Of a stretch of 64,000 nt of DNA, positions 19,035-29,504 are shown one piece after another. The notes below the pieces were generated by a model. That model worked only from the letters and a program-made list of their open reading frames with translations. It did not search any database and was not told the DNA's origin. This stretch comes from Pseudomonas sp. (GTDB lineage Bacteria; Pseudomonadota; Gammaproteobacteria; Pseudomonadales; Pseudomonadaceae). Where the stretch lies: the NCBI RefSeq assembly GCF_017744435.1, contig NZ_JAGIBG010000018.1, forward strand, positions 1 to 64,000, given 5' to 3'. Numbering within the stretch: the stretch's first letter is position 1; each line of letters opens with the position of its first letter. Made by a program: the position numbers and the translations under genes.

Positions 19035-19922
19035 ATGAAAGACTCCCGCTACATCGGACGCTTCGCCCCCACTCCCAGCGGTTTCCTGCACTTCGGCTCG
19101 CTGGTCGCCGCCCTCGCCTCCTGGCTCGACGCCCGCGCAGTAGACGGCCGCTGGCTGTTGCGCATGGAAGACACCGATCCGCCCCGGGAAATGCCAGGGG
19201 CCCGCGACGCGATCTTGCAGACCCTTGAGCGCTACGGCCTGGAATGGGATGGCGAGGTGGTTTTTCAGAGCCAGCGCCACGAAGCCTATGCCGCCGTGGT
19301 CGACCGCCTGTTCAGCATGGGCCTGGCCTACGCCTGTACGTGCTCACGCAAGCAGCTGGAAGGGCACAACGGCATTTACCCAGGCTTTTGCCGTAACGCC
19401 GGGCATGCCCGTGAAGGCGCGGCGATCCGGCTGCGGGTGCCAGAACTGATCTACCGCTTTACCGACCGGGTGCAGGGCGAGTTCCAGCAGCACCTGGGCC
19501 GTGAGGTGGGCGACTTCGTCATTCAGCGGCGTGATGGGCTGTATGCCTATCAACTGGCGGTGGTGCTGGACGATGCCTGGCAGGGCGTCACCGACATCGT
19601 GCGTGGCGCAGACCTGCTCGACAACACCCCGCGCCAGCTCTACCTGCAGGAGTTGCTGGGCTTTTCGCAGCCGCGTTACCTGCATATTCCACTGATCGTG
19701 CAGCCGGACGGGCACAAGTTGGGCAAGTCGTACCGCTCGCCGCCATTGCTGGCGGAGCATGCGACGCCGCTGTTGTTGCGGGCGTTGCGGGCGCTGGGCC
19801 AGGAAGCAGACCCAGAGTTGCTGCTGGCGACGCCGGCTGAAGTGCTGGCGGTGGCGCGCAAACAGTGGCGGCCGGAAGCGATTGCACGGCAGGCCACGGT
19901 GCCAGAGGCTGATTTGCACTGA
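19035..19922 (+). CDS. gluQ: Glutamyl-queuosine tRNA(Asp) synthetase
   Basis: Transfers glutamate onto queuosine at the wobble base of tRNA(Asp). It is a GluRS catalytic-domain paralogue without an anticodon-binding domain. HIGH-like FAPTPSGFLHFGSL lies at about 8-21, the zinc-site cysteines are in CTCSRKQLEGH and YPGFC, and the KMSKS-equivalent is HKLGKS. Length is 295 aa from ATG 19035; an in-frame ATG at 19020 would add five residues, and neither has a clear ribosome site. Downstream of dksA as in most gammaproteobacteria. Confidence 0.95.
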   Translation: MKDSRYIGRFAPTPSGFLHFGSLVAALASWLDARAVDGRWLLRMEDTDPPREMPGARDAILQTLERYGLEWDGEVVFQSQRHEAYAAVVDRLFSMGLAYACTCSRKQLEGHNGIYPGFCRNAGHAREGAAIRLRVPELIYRFTDRVQGEFQQHLGREVGDFVIQRRDGLYAYQLAVVLDDAWQGVTDIVRGADLLDNTPRQLYLQELLGFSQPRYLHIPLIVQPDGHKLGKSYRSPPLLAEHATPLLLRALRALGQEADPELLLATPAEVLAVARKQWRPEAIARQATVPEADLH

Positions 19923-19930
19923 AGCGTTGA

Positions 19931-20034
19931 TGGCCCCTTCGCGGGTAAACCCGCTCCCACAGGTACGGTGCAGCCCTCAAAAACTGTGGAGTTCCTGTGG
20001 GAGCGGGTTCACCCGCGAAGAGGCCGCCACAGGC
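19931..20034. repeat. REP pair (inverted), P. putida type
   Basis: CCTTCGCGGGTAAACCCGCTC at 19935-19955 and its reverse complement with one change (a C in place of T) near 20000-20020. The two are in opposite orientation around about 30 unique bases. It fills the gap between gluQ and cbrX. Confidence 0.9.
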
Positions 20035-20167
20035 AACCCTTCTCCCGAAATCAAAAGCCCAACAAATTCAACCCCTTGGCGAACCCTATGGATTCCCGCT
20101 AGCATCCCCCCAGCCATTTGCGCCAATAATAAGTCCAAGCCCGCAGCGCCCAACCATCGAGGCCAGC

Positions 20168-20344
20168 ATGTACATCTATCGTTTGGTCCTGCTTCTGGTC
20201 GTGGGGATCTACCTGTTCTCCCCGGCCATCATGGACTGGTGGATCGAACCGACCGGTGCCTGGTACCGCCCCTACCTGCTCTGGCTGATCCTGATCGTCG
20301 TCACCTTCATCCTGCAGAGCCAACGAGATGCCGATGAGCTTTAG
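20168..20344 (+). CDS. cbrX: CbrX, small inner-membrane protein upstream of CbrA
   Basis: A 58-residue hydrophobic protein (MYIYRLVLLLVVGIYLFSP, then a second helix YLLWLILIVVTFILQ), so two predicted membrane helices. Small genes of this kind precede cbrA throughout pseudomonads, and the name CbrX has been used for it. The coding region overlaps the beginning of cbrA (11 or 17 bp depending on the cbrA start), indicating translational coupling. Function not established from sequence. Confidence 0.8.
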   Translation: MYIYRLVLLLVVGIYLFSPAIMDWWIEPTGAWYRPYLLWLILIVVTFILQSQRDADEL

Positions 20345-23303
20345 CCTGACCCAGATGATCCTGATCAGTGCCGCGTACCTCATGGTGCTGTTCGGCGTGG
20401 CCTGGATCAGTGAGCGTGGGCTGATCCCGCGCTCCATCATTCGCCATCCGCTGACCTACACCCTGTCGCTGGGCGTCTACGCCAGCGCCTGGGCCTTCTA
20501 TGGCTCGGTGGGCCTGGCCTACCAATACGGTTACGGTTTCCTAGCCTGTTACCTGGGGGTGTCTGGTGCGTTCCTGCTGGCACCGGTGCTGCTGTATCCG
20601 ATCCTCAAGATCACCCGCACCTACCAGTTGTCGTCGCTGGCCGACCTGCTGGCGTTCCGCTTTCGCAGTACCTGGGCCGGCGCGCTGACCACGATCATCA
20701 TGCTGATCGGCGTGCTGCCCTTGCTGGCCCTGCAGATCCAGGCGGTGGCCGACTCGATCAGCATCCTCACCGGCGAGCCGGTCAAGGCCCGGGTGGCCTT
20801 TGCCTTCTGTACGCTGATCATCCTGTTCACCATCTTCTTCGGCTCTCGACACATCGCCACCCGTGAAAAACACGAAGGCCTGGTGTTCGCCATCGCCTTC
20901 GAATCGGTGATCAAGCTGCTGGCCCTGGGTGGCATCGGCCTGTATGCGCTCTATGGCGTGTTCGGTGGCCCGCATGAGCTGGAGGTATGGCTGCTGCAGA
21001 ACCAGACCGCCCTGGCGGCGCTGCATACGCCGCTGCAGGAAGGCCCTTGGCGCACCCTGTTGCTGGTGTTCTTCGCCTCGGCCATCGTCATGCCGCACAT
21101 GTACCACATGGCCTTCACCGAGAACCTCAACCCACGCGCGCTGGTCAGCGCCAGCTGGGGCCTGCCGCTGTTCCTGCTGCTGATGAGCCTGGCCGTGCCA
21201 CTGGTACTGTGGGCCGGCCTGCGCCTGGGCGCCAGCACCAACCCCGAGTACTTCACCCTGGGCCTGGGGATCGCCGCCAACAACCAGGCACTTACACTGC
21301 TCGCATACGTTGGCGGTCTTGCATCCGCCAGTGGGCTGATCATCGTCACTACGCTTGCCTTGTCGGGCATGGCCCTCAACCACTTGGTGCTGCCGCTGTA
21401 CCAGCCACCGGCCGAGGGCAATATCTACCGCTGGCTGAAATGGACCCGCCGGGCGCTGATCGTCGCCATCATCACTGCCGGATTTGTCTTCTACCTGACC
21501 CAGAACAACCACCAGAGCCTGGCCAACCTGGGTATCGTCGCCTTCGTCGCTACCTTGCAGTTCCTGCCTGGTGTGTTGTCGGTGCTGTACTGGCCGACCG
21601 CCAACCGTCGCGGCTTCATCGCCGGCTTGCTGGCCGGGACCCTGGTGTGGATGGTGACGATGCTGCTGCCGCTGCTCGGCAACCTGCAGGGCTTCTATAT
21701 CCCGCTGCTGGACATGATCTATGTGCTCGACGACACCAGCTGGCACATGGCGGCCATTGCCTCGCTGGCGGCCAACGTTCTGCTGTTCACGCTGATTTCG
21801 CTGTTCACCAATGCCAGCAGCGAAGAAGTCAGCGCCGCCGAAGCCTGCGCCGTGGACAACGTGCGCCGGCCACAACGCCGCGAGCTGCATGCCGCCTCGC
21901 CGCAGGAATTCGCCACCCAGCTGGCCAAACCGCTGGGCGCCAAGGCGGCGCAGAAGGAGGTCGAACAGGCCCTTCGTGACCTCTACCTACCGTTCGACGA
22001 GCGCCGCCCCTATGCCTTGCGCCGCCTGCGTGACCGTATCGAGGCCAACCTCTCCGGCCTGATGGGGCCGAGTGTGGCCCAGGACATGGTCGAGACCTTC
22101 CTGCCGTACAAGTCCGGAAACGAGAACTACGTCACCGAGGACATCCACTTCATCGAAAGCCGCCTGGAAGACTACCACTCGCGCCTTACCGGCCTGGCCG
22201 CCGAACTCGATGCCCTGCGCCGCTACCACCGCCAGACCCTGCAAGAGCTGCCCATGGGCGTCTGCTCGCTGGCCAAGGACCAGGAAATCCTGATGTGGAA
22301 CAAGGCCATGGAAGAGCTGACCGGCATCGCCGCCAAGCACGTGGTCGGCTCGCGCCTGGTAACCATCAGCGAACCCTGGCGCGGCCTGCTGCAGGGCTTC
22401 ATCAACGTGCCCGACGAACACCTGCACAAGCAGCGCCTGGCGCTGGACGGCCAGCCGCGCTGGCTGAACCTGCACAAGGCGGCCATCGACGAGCCCCTGG
22501 CGCCGGGTAACAGCGGCCTGGTGCTGCTGGTGGAGGACCTTACCGAAACCCAGGCACTGGAAGACAAGCTGGTGCATTCCGAGCGCCTGGCCAGCATTGG
22601 CCGCCTGGCTGCCGGCGTGGCCCACGAAATCGGCAACCCGATCACCGGCATCGCCTGCCTGGCGCAGAACCTGCGCGAGGAGCGCGAGGGCGACGGGGAA
22701 ATCATCGAGTTGTCCAGCCAGATCCTCGAACAGACCAAGCGCGTGTCGCGCATCGTCCAGTCGCTGATGAGCTTCGCCCACGCCGGTGGTAGTCATCAGA
22801 ACAGCGAAGAACCGGTGTGCCTGGCCGAGGTGGCGCAAGACGCCATCGGCCTGCTGGCATTGAACCGGCGCAACTTCGAAGTACAGTTCTTCAACCTCTG
22901 CGACCCGGACCATTGGGCCGAGGGGGATCCGCAGCGCCTCGCCCAGGTGCTGATCAACCTGCTCTCCAACGCCCGCGATGCCTCACCGCCCGGCAGTGCC
23001 GTGCGTGTGCGCAGCGAAGTCAGCGAGCACACCGTCGACCTGATCGTCGAGGACGAAGGCAGCGGGATCCCGAAGAACATCATGGACCGCCTGTTCGAGC
23101 CATTCTTCACCACCAAGGACCCGGGCGAAGGAACCGGACTGGGGCTCGCTCTGGTCTATTCCATCGTGGAAGAGCATTATGGGCAAATCACCATCGACAG
23201 CCCGGCCGACATCGAACGGCAACGTGGCACCCGGATCCGCGTGACCCTGCCCCGGCATGTCGTAGCGACGTCCCCTGAAATTCGAGACCGTCGAGAGAAT
23301 TGA
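20334..23303 (+). CDS. cbrA: CbrA, sensor histidine kinase with transporter-like N-terminus
   Basis: Controls carbon/nitrogen balance with CbrB. The 989-residue protein has about 12-13 membrane helices of the sodium/solute symporter (SLC5) family (about 1-500), then a STAC-type linker and a PAS domain ([23 protein letters not shown] region, here [16 protein letters not shown]). The HisKA domain carries the phospho-histidine H764 in [12 protein letters not shown], and a HATPase domain ([19 protein letters not shown]) follows. Translation could also start at ATG 20328; both overlap cbrX. CbrB follows after 4 bp. Confidence 0.97.
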   Translation: MSFSLTQMILISAAYLMVLFGVAWISERGLIPRSIIRHPLTYTLSLGVYASAWAFYGSVGLAYQYGYGFLACYLGVSGAFLLAPVLLYPILKITRTYQLSSLADLLAFRFRSTWAGALTTIIMLIGVLPLLALQIQAVADSISILTGEPVKARVAFAFCTLIILFTIFFGSRHIATREKHEGLVFAIAFESVIKLLALGGIGLYALYGVFGGPHELEVWLLQNQTALAALHTPLQEGPWRTLLLVFFASAIVMPHMYHMAFTENLNPRALVSASWGLPLFLLLMSLAVPLVLWAGLRLGASTNPEYFTLGLGIAANNQALTLLAYVGGLASASGLIIVTTLALSGMALNHLVLPLYQPPAEGNIYRWLKWTRRALIVAIITAGFVFYLTQNNHQSLANLGIVAFVATLQFLPGVLSVLYWPTANRRGFIAGLLAGTLVWMVTMLLPLLGNLQGFYIPLLDMIYVLDDTSWHMAAIASLAANVLLFTLISLFTNASSEEVSAAEACAVDNVRRPQRRELHAASPQEFATQLAKPLGAKAAQKEVEQALRDLYLPFDERRPYALRRLRDRIEANLSGLMGPSVAQDMVETFLPYKSGNENYVTEDIHFIESRLEDYHSRLTGLAAELDALRRYHRQTLQELPMGVCSLAKDQEILMWNKAMEELTGIAAKHVVGSRLVTISEPWRGLLQGFINVPDEHLHKQRLALDGQPRWLNLHKAAIDEPLAPGNSGLVLLVEDLTETQALEDKLVHSERLASIGRLAAGVAHEIGNPITGIACLAQNLREEREGDGEIIELSSQILEQTKRVSRIVQSLMSFAHAGGSHQNSEEPVCLAEVAQDAIGLLALNRRNFEVQFFNLCDPDHWAEGDPQRLAQVLINLLSNARDASPPGSAVRVRSEVSEHTVDLIVEDEGSGIPKNIMDRLFEPFFTTKDPGEGTGLGLALVYSIVEEHYGQITIDSPADIERQRGTRIRVTLPRHVVATSPEIRDRREN

Positions 23304-23307
23304 ATCA

Positions 23308-24762
23308 ATGCCGCACATTCTGATCGTCGAAGACGAAACCATCATCCGCTCGGCCCTGCGTCGGCTGCTCGAACGGAACCAGTACCAGGTCAGCGAAGCC
23401 GGCTCGGTGCAGGAAGCCCAGGAACGCTTCAGCATTGCCACCTTCGACCTGATCGTCAGCGACCTGCGCCTGCCGGGCGCCCCGGGCACCGAGCTGATCA
23501 AGCTTGGCCAGGGCACCCCGGTGCTGATCATGACCAGCTATGCCAGCCTGCGCTCGGCGGTGGACTCGATGAAGATGGGCGCGGTGGACTACATCGCCAA
23601 GCCCTTCGACCACGATGAAATGCTCCAGGCCGTGGCGCGCATCTTGCGCGACCGCCAGAACGCCCCGGCAGCCGCGCCGGCCTCAGCCCCGGCCGCCGAG
23701 CCGCGGGCCAATGGCAAGGCCGCGCCAGCCGACAAGGGTGCCGCCGCCAATGGCGAGATCGGCATCATCGGTTCGTGCCCGCCTATGCAGGACATGTACA
23801 GCAAGATCCGCAAGGTTGCGCCCACCGACTCCAACGTGCTCATTCAGGGTGAGTCGGGCACCGGTAAAGAGCTGGTCGCCCGCGCGCTGCACAATCTTTC
23901 GCGTCGTGCCAAGGCGCCGATGATTTCGGTGAACTGCGCGGCCATTCCTGAAACCCTGATCGAATCGGAACTGTTCGGCCACGAGAAGGGTGCATTCACT
24001 GGCGCCAGCGCCGGCCGTGCCGGCCTGGTGGAAGCCGCCGACGGTGGCACCCTTTTCCTCGACGAAATCGGTGAACTGCCGCTCGAAGCCCAGGCGCGCC
24101 TGCTGCGCGTGCTGCAGGAAGGCGAGATTCGCCGGGTCGGCTCGGTACAGTCGCAGAAAGTCGACGTGCGCCTGATCGCCGCGACCCACCGCGACCTGAA
24201 GAACCTGGCCAAGGCCGGGCAGTTCCGCGAAGACCTTTATTACCGCCTGCACGTGATCGCCCTGAAGTTGCCGGCCCTGCGCGAGCGCGGCAGTGACGTC
24301 AACGAGATCGCCAACGCCTTCCTCGCCCGCCAGAGCGCACGCATCGGCCGTGACGACCTGCACTTCTCGGCCGAGGCCGAGCAAGCCATTCGTCATTACA
24401 GCTGGCCGGGTAACGTGCGCGAACTGGAAAACGCCGTGGAGCGCGCGGTGATCCTCAGCGAGAGCGCGGAAATTTCCGCCGACATGCTGGGCATCGACAT
24501 CGAGCTGAGCGACCTTGAAGAGGATGACATCCTCGACAATGCCCTGGTCGCGGCCAGCGCCAGTGTCAACAGTGCCAGCCATGAGCCGACCGAGGACCTG
24601 TCGCTGGAAGACTACTTCCAGCACTTCGTACTCGAGCACCAGGACCACATGACCGAGACCGAGCTCGCACGCAAGCTCGGTGTCAGCCGCAAGTGCCTGT
24701 GGGAACGGCGCCAGCGCCTGGGCATCCCGCGGCGCAAGAGCAACGCGACCAGCGACAACTGA
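23308..24762 (+). CDS. cbrB: CbrB, NtrC-type sigma54-dependent response regulator
   Basis: Partner of CbrA; activates crcZ and catabolic genes. The 484-residue protein has a receiver domain with phospho-acceptor D52 ([10 protein letters not shown]), an Ala/Pro linker (about 118-140) and the AAA+ domain with Walker A GESGTGKE and the sigma54-contact loop GAFTGAS. The C-terminal Fis-type helix-turn-helix ([20 protein letters not shown]) follows. The gene starts 4 bp after cbrA. Downstream lie a REP pair and then the crcZ promoter it is known to activate. Confidence 0.97.
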   Translation: MPHILIVEDETIIRSALRRLLERNQYQVSEAGSVQEAQERFSIATFDLIVSDLRLPGAPGTELIKLGQGTPVLIMTSYASLRSAVDSMKMGAVDYIAKPFDHDEMLQAVARILRDRQNAPAAAPASAPAAEPRANGKAAPADKGAAANGEIGIIGSCPPMQDMYSKIRKVAPTDSNVLIQGESGTGKELVARALHNLSRRAKAPMISVNCAAIPETLIESELFGHEKGAFTGASAGRAGLVEAADGGTLFLDEIGELPLEAQARLLRVLQEGEIRRVGSVQSQKVDVRLIAATHRDLKNLAKAGQFREDLYYRLHVIALKLPALRERGSDVNEIANAFLARQSARIGRDDLHFSAEAEQAIRHYSWPGNVRELENAVERAVILSESAEISADMLGIDIELSDLEEDDILDNALVAASASVNSASHEPTEDLSLEDYFQHFVLEHQDHMTETELARKLGVSRKCLWERRQRLGIPRRKSNATSDN

Positions 24763-24783
24763 TTCAGATCTCCCTTGGCCTTA

Positions 24784-24880
24784 CCGGCCTCTTCGCGGGC
24801 AAGCCCGCTCCCACAGGATTTACACAGTCTCTGACACTGCGTGATCCTGTGGGAGCGGGCTTGCCCGCGAATGGGCCGGC
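24784..24880. repeat. REP pair (inverted), P. putida type
   Basis: CTTCGCGGGCAAGCCCGCTC at 24790-24809 and its inverted partner GAGCGGGCTTGCCCGCGAA at about 24853-24871, separated by a unique stretch. Same family as the other four pairs in the window with a C/G variant in the stem. It lies directly after cbrB. Confidence 0.9.
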
Positions 24881-24927
24881 AAAGCCAATGCGCACACCCC
24901 GGTAACACACCAGTTCCCGCACAAATC

Positions 24928-24953
24928 TGTTACCCAACCTTTCCGACGTAACA
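24928..24953 (+). promoter_or_regulatory. CbrB-type upstream activating site
   Basis: Perfect inverted repeat TGTTAC-N14-GTAACA. Additional half sites GGTAAC occur at 24901 and near 24969. Such GTTAC/GTAAC pairs are the reported CbrB recognition elements. They lie about 120 bp upstream of the crcZ start, a normal enhancer distance for a sigma54 activator. Confidence 0.75.
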
Positions 24954-25049
24954 GTTCCCGAGGTGTACGGTAACGAAAAATCTACATTTTCGGCCTGTCG
25001 AAATCCGCCAAACCACCTCAACCCCTTGATTTTACTGGGTTTCGAAAAG

Positions 25050-25067
25050 TTGGCACGGCACCTGCTA
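25050..25067 (+). promoter_or_regulatory. Sigma54 (RpoN) promoter of crcZ
   Basis: TTGGCACGGCACCTGCTA has the invariant GG at -24 (25052-25053) and GC at -12 (25064-25065) exactly 10 bp apart. Transcription would begin about 12 nt downstream of GC, near 25077. Confidence 0.88.
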
Positions 25068-25076
25068 TATGTCTGG

Positions 25077-25450
25077 TACAAGAACAATAACAAGCACAGC
25101 AACTCAGAATAAGAACAAGACGAAACGGCTCACGCACAATAAAAACAAGACGGCGGAGGCGCAGCTAACTGATTCTTTTGGAGAGGATGCGTGTTTGGGG
25201 CTTGCCCCACGACCAGGCAGAGAACAACAAAAACTGCACTTAAAAGCAGCGCCTGAACTGGTTGGATCGAAGGATCAACGTGACATCAGCGGCCAAAGCA
25301 ATCCGTTTGCTCTTTACCCCTGGATTGGGGGTCGTCCACAAGCTTCGAGATTTGTGGACAGGGCACTCAACAAAAACAAGAAGCCCAGTAAAAAAACAAT
25401 AAGAGCACGCAACGACTTCTTGGGGAGCTTAGGCTCCCCTTGTCGTTTCT
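25077..25450 (+). ncRNA. crcZ: CrcZ, Hfq/Crc-sequestering small RNA
   Basis: The region between cbrB and pcnB has no coding potential but six A-rich CA motifs, for example AACAATAA (25083-25090), AATAAGAACAAG (25109), AATAAAAACAAG (25138), AACAACAA (25223-25230), AACAAAAACAAG (25369) and AACAATAA (25395-25402). These are the sites through which CrcZ titrates Hfq/Crc and lifts carbon catabolite repression. It starts at the sigma54 promoter and ends in a hairpin AACGAC..GGGGAGC-TTAG-GCTCCCC..GTCGTT (25411-25447) followed by T residues. The length of roughly 370 nt fits the family. The remaining bases up to pcnB (25451-25571) hold no gene. Confidence 0.93.
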
Positions 25451-25571
25451 CCCCTTCAGCAGGGTCTCCTGCTACCGCCTACACCATTCCCCGAGTAAAT
25501 GCTAGAATCCCCGCCCATCATGCGGCCATTCTCCTATTCTTGGCCGAACATTCCTTCAAACAGTGCATCCC

Positions 25572-26963
25572 ATGCTGAAGAAGCTGTTCCAGTCGTTCCG
25601 CCCACCCGTACCGGGCCAGCACCACCGGCGCACCACGCCTGAGGTGATCAACAAGAGCCAACACTCGCTGCAGCGCCACCAGTTCAGCCGCCACGCGGTG
25701 AACATCGTCGAGCGCCTGCAGAGTGCGGGCTACCAGGCATACCTGGTCGGTGGCTGCGTCCGCGACCTGATGCTGGGCATCACGCCCAAGGACTTCGACG
25801 TCGCCACCAGCGCCACGCCCGAGCAGGTCCGTGCCGAGTTCCGCAACGCGCGCATCATTGGTCGGCGCTTCAAGCTGGTCCACGTGCATTTCGGCCGTGA
25901 GATCATCGAAGTCGCCACCTTCCGCGCGCCCCACTCGGAAGACGATCAGGGCGACAGCCACCGTTCGTCGCACAACGCCAGCGGTCGCATCCTGCGTGAC
26001 AACGTGTACGGCACCTTGGAAGAAGACGCGCAACGCCGCGACTTCACCATCAATGCCCTGTACTACGATCCGGTCAGCGAGCGCATCCTCGACTACGCCA
26101 ACGGCGTGCACGACATCCGCAACCGCCTGTTGCGCCTGATCGGCGACCCGACCCACCGCTACCAGGAAGACCCGGTGCGCATGCTGCGTGCCGTGCGTTT
26201 CGCCGCCAAGCTCGACTTCGGCATCGAGAAGCACACCTTCCAGCCGATCCGCAAACTGGCCCCGCTGCTGCGCGAGATCCCGCCAGCACGCCTGTTCGAG
26301 GAATGCCTCAAGCTGTTCCTCTCCGGCCAGGGTGCCATCGCCTTCGAAATGCTGGTCGACCTGGAGCTGTTCGAGCCGCTGTTCCCGGCCAGTGCCCATG
26401 CCCTGGACGAGCGCCCGACCTACACCCATACCCTGATCAGCCAGGCGCTGAACAACACCGACCTGCGCGTCAAGCAAGGCAAGCCGGTCACCCCGGCCTT
26501 CCTGTTCGCCGCCCTGCTCTGGCCAGCCCTGCCAGGCCGTGTCCTGCACCTGCAGAGCCAAGGCGTGCCGCCGATTCCGGCCATGAACGGTGCGGCCCAC
26601 GACCTGATTGCCGAACAGTGCGCGCGCATCGCCATTCCGAAGCGCTTCACCCTGCCGATCCGCGAGATCTGGGACATGCAGGAACGCCTGCCGCGCCGCA
26701 GTGGCAAGCGTGCCGACGCACTGCTCGACAACCCACGCTTCCGTGCCGGTTACGACTTCCTGCTGCTGCGCGAAAGCGCTGGCGAGGAAACCGACGACCT
26801 CGGCCAGTGGTGGACCGACTACCAGGATGCCAACGACAGCGAGCGCCGCGAGATGATCCGCGAGCTCGGCAACCGTGACGAAGGCACCGGTGCCGGCCCG
26901 CGCAAACGCAAGCGCAGTGGCAGCAAGCGCAAGCGCAGCGGCGGTGACGAGGCGTTCGAGTGA
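25572..26963 (+). CDS. pcnB: Poly(A) polymerase I
   Basis: Adds 3' poly(A) tails that mark RNAs for decay. At 463 aa it carries the nucleotidyltransferase motif VGGCVRDLMLG with the catalytic Asp pair in KDFDVATSA, the polymerase and RNA-binding domains, and a basic C-terminus (RKRKRSGSKRKRSGG) typical of PcnB. A GTG at 25563 is in frame and would add three residues; ATG 25572 is preferred. Stop and folK start overlap by 4 bp. Confidence 0.95.
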   Translation: MLKKLFQSFRPPVPGQHHRRTTPEVINKSQHSLQRHQFSRHAVNIVERLQSAGYQAYLVGGCVRDLMLGITPKDFDVATSATPEQVRAEFRNARIIGRRFKLVHVHFGREIIEVATFRAPHSEDDQGDSHRSSHNASGRILRDNVYGTLEEDAQRRDFTINALYYDPVSERILDYANGVHDIRNRLLRLIGDPTHRYQEDPVRMLRAVRFAAKLDFGIEKHTFQPIRKLAPLLREIPPARLFEECLKLFLSGQGAIAFEMLVDLELFEPLFPASAHALDERPTYTHTLISQALNNTDLRVKQGKPVTPAFLFAALLWPALPGRVLHLQSQGVPPIPAMNGAAHDLIAEQCARIAIPKRFTLPIREIWDMQERLPRRSGKRADALLDNPRFRAGYDFLLLRESAGEETDDLGQWWTDYQDANDSERREMIRELGNRDEGTGAGPRKRKRSGSKRKRSGGDEAFE

Positions 26964-27439
26964 CCACGCGCGCCTTTATCGGCCTCGGCAGCAATCTGGA
27001 CGCCCCCGCAGAACAACTGCGCAGCGCCCTGCAGGCGCTCGACCAGATTGCCGACAGCCGCCTGGCGGGCGCATCGGCGCTGTACACCAGCGACTCGCTG
27101 CTGCCCGGCCAACCGCGTTACACCAACGCGGTAGCTGCACTCGACACCGCCCTGGCACCGCTGGACCTGCTCGACGCGCTGCAGGCCATCGAGAACGACC
27201 AGGGCCGTGTGCGCCAGGAGCGTTGGGGCCCGCGCACCCTCGACCTGGATATCCTGCTGTTCGGTGACCAGGTGATCGACGTGCCACGCCTGCAGGTGCC
27301 GCACTACCACATGCATGCGCGCCCTTTCGTGCTGTACCCGTTGGCCGAACTGGTGGCGGACGACTTCCGCCTGGCCGATGGCCGCGCCCTCACCCAGTTG
27401 CTCGAAGCGTGCCCGTTCGTCGGTCTGGAACGCCTGTAA
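26960..27439 (+). CDS. folK: 2-amino-4-hydroxy-6-hydroxymethyldihydropteridine pyrophosphokinase
   Basis: Folate biosynthesis, pyrophosphorylation of the pterin before condensation by FolP (encoded at 50.5 kb here). At 159 aa it shows the HPPK signature (FIGLGSNLDAPAEQLRSAL; RWGPRTLDLDILLFGDQ). It overlaps pcnB by 4 bp and is followed by a 262-bp gap before panB that contains an unusual inverted repeat. Confidence 0.95.
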   Translation: MTTRAFIGLGSNLDAPAEQLRSALQALDQIADSRLAGASALYTSDSLLPGQPRYTNAVAALDTALAPLDLLDALQAIENDQGRVRQERWGPRTLDLDILLFGDQVIDVPRLQVPHYHMHARPFVLYPLAELVADDFRLADGRALTQLLEACPFVGLERL

Positions 27440-27483
27440 ACCGGGCGTTTGAGACATTATTCAGAACACGGTAACGCCAGTAA

Positions 27484-27545
27484 CACCCTGTTAGTAACAT
27501 TGCGGTAACAGGGTGATTGACTTCCCCCACCTCGCTCACGACTAT
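27484..27545 (+). promoter_or_regulatory. panB promoter with upstream 10-bp inverted repeat
   Basis: CACCCTGTTA (27484-27493) and TAACAGGGTG (27506-27515) are perfect inverted repeats with a 12-bp spacer. Four GTAAC motifs occur at 27471, 27480, 27494 and 27505. Directly downstream TTGACT (27517-27522), 17 bp, GACTAT (27540-27545) form a plausible sigma70 promoter. The repeat abuts the -35, a typical activator or repressor position. Regulator not known to me. Confidence 0.6.
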
Positions 27546-27701
27546 AGGCGTCCCGTGTGGCAGCAAAGTGCCGCACACCCGTATTTAGGCCCGGACGGAC
27601 CTGTGCCCGAACATCACGCGCGATGATGTGCCGCTCCGGAAGATGACTACACGCGTTGTATGCAGTCGTTTTTCACAGCGCCTGAACGAGGATTTTCCTA
27701 C

Positions 27702-28502
27702 ATGCCTGAAGTAACCCTGACCACCCTGCATGGCCTCAAGGCCAAGGGTGAAAAGATCACCATGCTGACCTGCTACGATGCGACCTTCGCCAAGGCCTGC
27801 AGCCAGGCCGGCGTCGACGTGTTGCTGGTGGGCGACTCCCTGGGCATGGTCCTGCAGGGCCATGACAGCACGCTGCCCGTCACCACTGCCGAGATGGCCT
27901 ACCACACTGCCTGCGTCAAACGCGGCAACGACGGTGCGCTGATCCTCGCCGACCTGCCGTTCATGGCCCACGCCACCCCCGAGCAGGCCTTTGCCAACTG
28001 CGCCACGCTGATGCAGGCCGGCGCCCACATGATCAAGCTCGAAGGCGCCGCCTGGCTGGCCGAAACCATCCGCCTGCTGGCCGAACGCGGCGTACCGGTG
28101 TGTGCGCATATGGGCCTGACCCCGCAGACCGTCAACGTGCTGGGCGGTTACAAGGTCCAGGGCCGCCAGGAAGCGCAAGCGCGGCAAATGCGCGCCGACG
28201 CCATTGCCCTGGAGCAAGCCGGCGCGGCGATGCTGCTGCTCGAATGCGTACCGAGTGAACTGGCCGCGGAAATCACCCAGGCGGTGAGCATTCCGGTGAT
28301 CGGCATTGGTGCCGGTAGCGCCACCGATGGCCAGGTACTGGTCCTGCACGACATGCTCGGCCTGTCACTGAGCGGCCGGGTACCGAAGTTCGTGAAGAAC
28401 TTCATGGAAGGCCAGCCCGATATCCAGAGCGCCCTCACTGCCTACGTCAAGGCCGTCAAGGACGTTACCTTCCCCGCTGCCGAACACGGATTCAGCGCAT
28501 GA
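27702..28502 (+). CDS. panB: 3-methyl-2-oxobutanoate hydroxymethyltransferase
   Basis: First step of pantothenate synthesis: transfers hydroxymethyl from methylene-THF to ketoisovalerate. 266 aa TIM-barrel enzyme. [19 protein letters not shown] contains the metal/substrate residues. ATG 27702 fits the family length; a longer frame from 27660 would add 14 residues without support. Overlaps panC by 4 bp. Confidence 0.97.
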   Translation: MPEVTLTTLHGLKAKGEKITMLTCYDATFAKACSQAGVDVLLVGDSLGMVLQGHDSTLPVTTAEMAYHTACVKRGNDGALILADLPFMAHATPEQAFANCATLMQAGAHMIKLEGAAWLAETIRLLAERGVPVCAHMGLTPQTVNVLGGYKVQGRQEAQARQMRADAIALEQAGAAMLLLECVPSELAAEITQAVSIPVIGIGAGSATDGQVLVLHDMLGLSLSGRVPKFVKNFMEGQPDIQSALTAYVKAVKDVTFPAAEHGFSA

Positions 28503-29362
28503 ACACAGTCAAGACCGTCCGCGAACTGCGTGCCGCCGTCGCCCGTGCACGCGGCGAAGGCAAGCGCATCGGCTTCGTGCCAACCATGGGCAACCTGCAC
28601 AGCGGCCACGCCGCGCTGGTGACCAAGGCTGCCCAACGTGCCGATTTCGTGGTCGCCAGCATCTTCGTCAACCCACTGCAGTTCGGTGCCAACGAAGACC
28701 TCGACAAATACCCGCGCACCCTCGCCGCCGATCAGGAGCGCCTGCTGCAGGCCGGTTGCAACCTGCTGTTCGCGCCCACCGTGGAAGAGATGTACCCCGA
28801 CGGCATGAGCGTGCAAACCCGCGTCAGCGTACCCAACCTGTCCGAAGGCCTGTGCGGTGCCAGCCGCCCCGGACATTTCGAAGGCGTGGCGACCGTGGTC
28901 AGCAAGCTGTTCAACATGGTCCAGCCGGATCTGGCCGTGTTTGGCGAAAAGGACTACCAGCAACTGGCGGTGATCCGCGCCATGGTGCGCGACCTGAACA
29001 TGCCGATCCAGATCATCGGTGAGCCGACCGTGCGGGCCGAAGATGGCCTGGCGCTGTCGTCGCGCAACGGTTACCTGACGCCGGAGCAGCGGGCCACCGC
29101 GCCGGTGGTTTATCGCACGCTGAAGCAGATCGGTAACGCCATCGAGCGCGGCCAGGTCGATTTCGCCGCCCTGATCGAAGACGGCAAGGCACAGCTGGTG
29201 GCTGCCGGGCTGCGCCCGGATTACCTGGAAGTGCGTCATGCAGTTAACCTGCGCCCGGCATCGTTCGGCGACCGGGACCTGGTGGTACTGGTAGCGGCTT
29301 ACCTGGGTAACACGCGTCTGATCGATAACCTTTATCTGCATCTGGACGAGAAGACCGCCTAA
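28499..29362 (+). CDS. panC: Pantothenate synthetase
   Basis: Joins pantoate and beta-alanine using ATP to make pantothenate. The 287 aa protein has the HxGH-type nucleotidyl motif [19 protein letters not shown] and a KMSKS-like region [13 protein letters not shown], all standard. Coupled to panB by a 4-bp overlap. A GGGGGGC/GCCCCCC hairpin (29369-29388) follows the stop, then the pgi promoter. Confidence 0.97.
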   Translation: MNTVKTVRELRAAVARARGEGKRIGFVPTMGNLHSGHAALVTKAAQRADFVVASIFVNPLQFGANEDLDKYPRTLAADQERLLQAGCNLLFAPTVEEMYPDGMSVQTRVSVPNLSEGLCGASRPGHFEGVATVVSKLFNMVQPDLAVFGEKDYQQLAVIRAMVRDLNMPIQIIGEPTVRAEDGLALSSRNGYLTPEQRATAPVVYRTLKQIGNAIERGQVDFAALIEDGKAQLVAAGLRPDYLEVRHAVNLRPASFGDRDLVVLVAAYLGNTRLIDNLYLHLDEKTA

Positions 29363-29504
29363 CCGCCTGGGGGGCTGTGCGCCCCCCAAAATCCCCCGCC
29401 ATACCCATTCCCTGCGCGCGGCCTTTGCCTATAATGATGGCCAGTCTGAACCCGGCAATCACTGCCCTGTCCAAGGCTCACCACGCATCAAGGAATTCCG
29501 CGCA

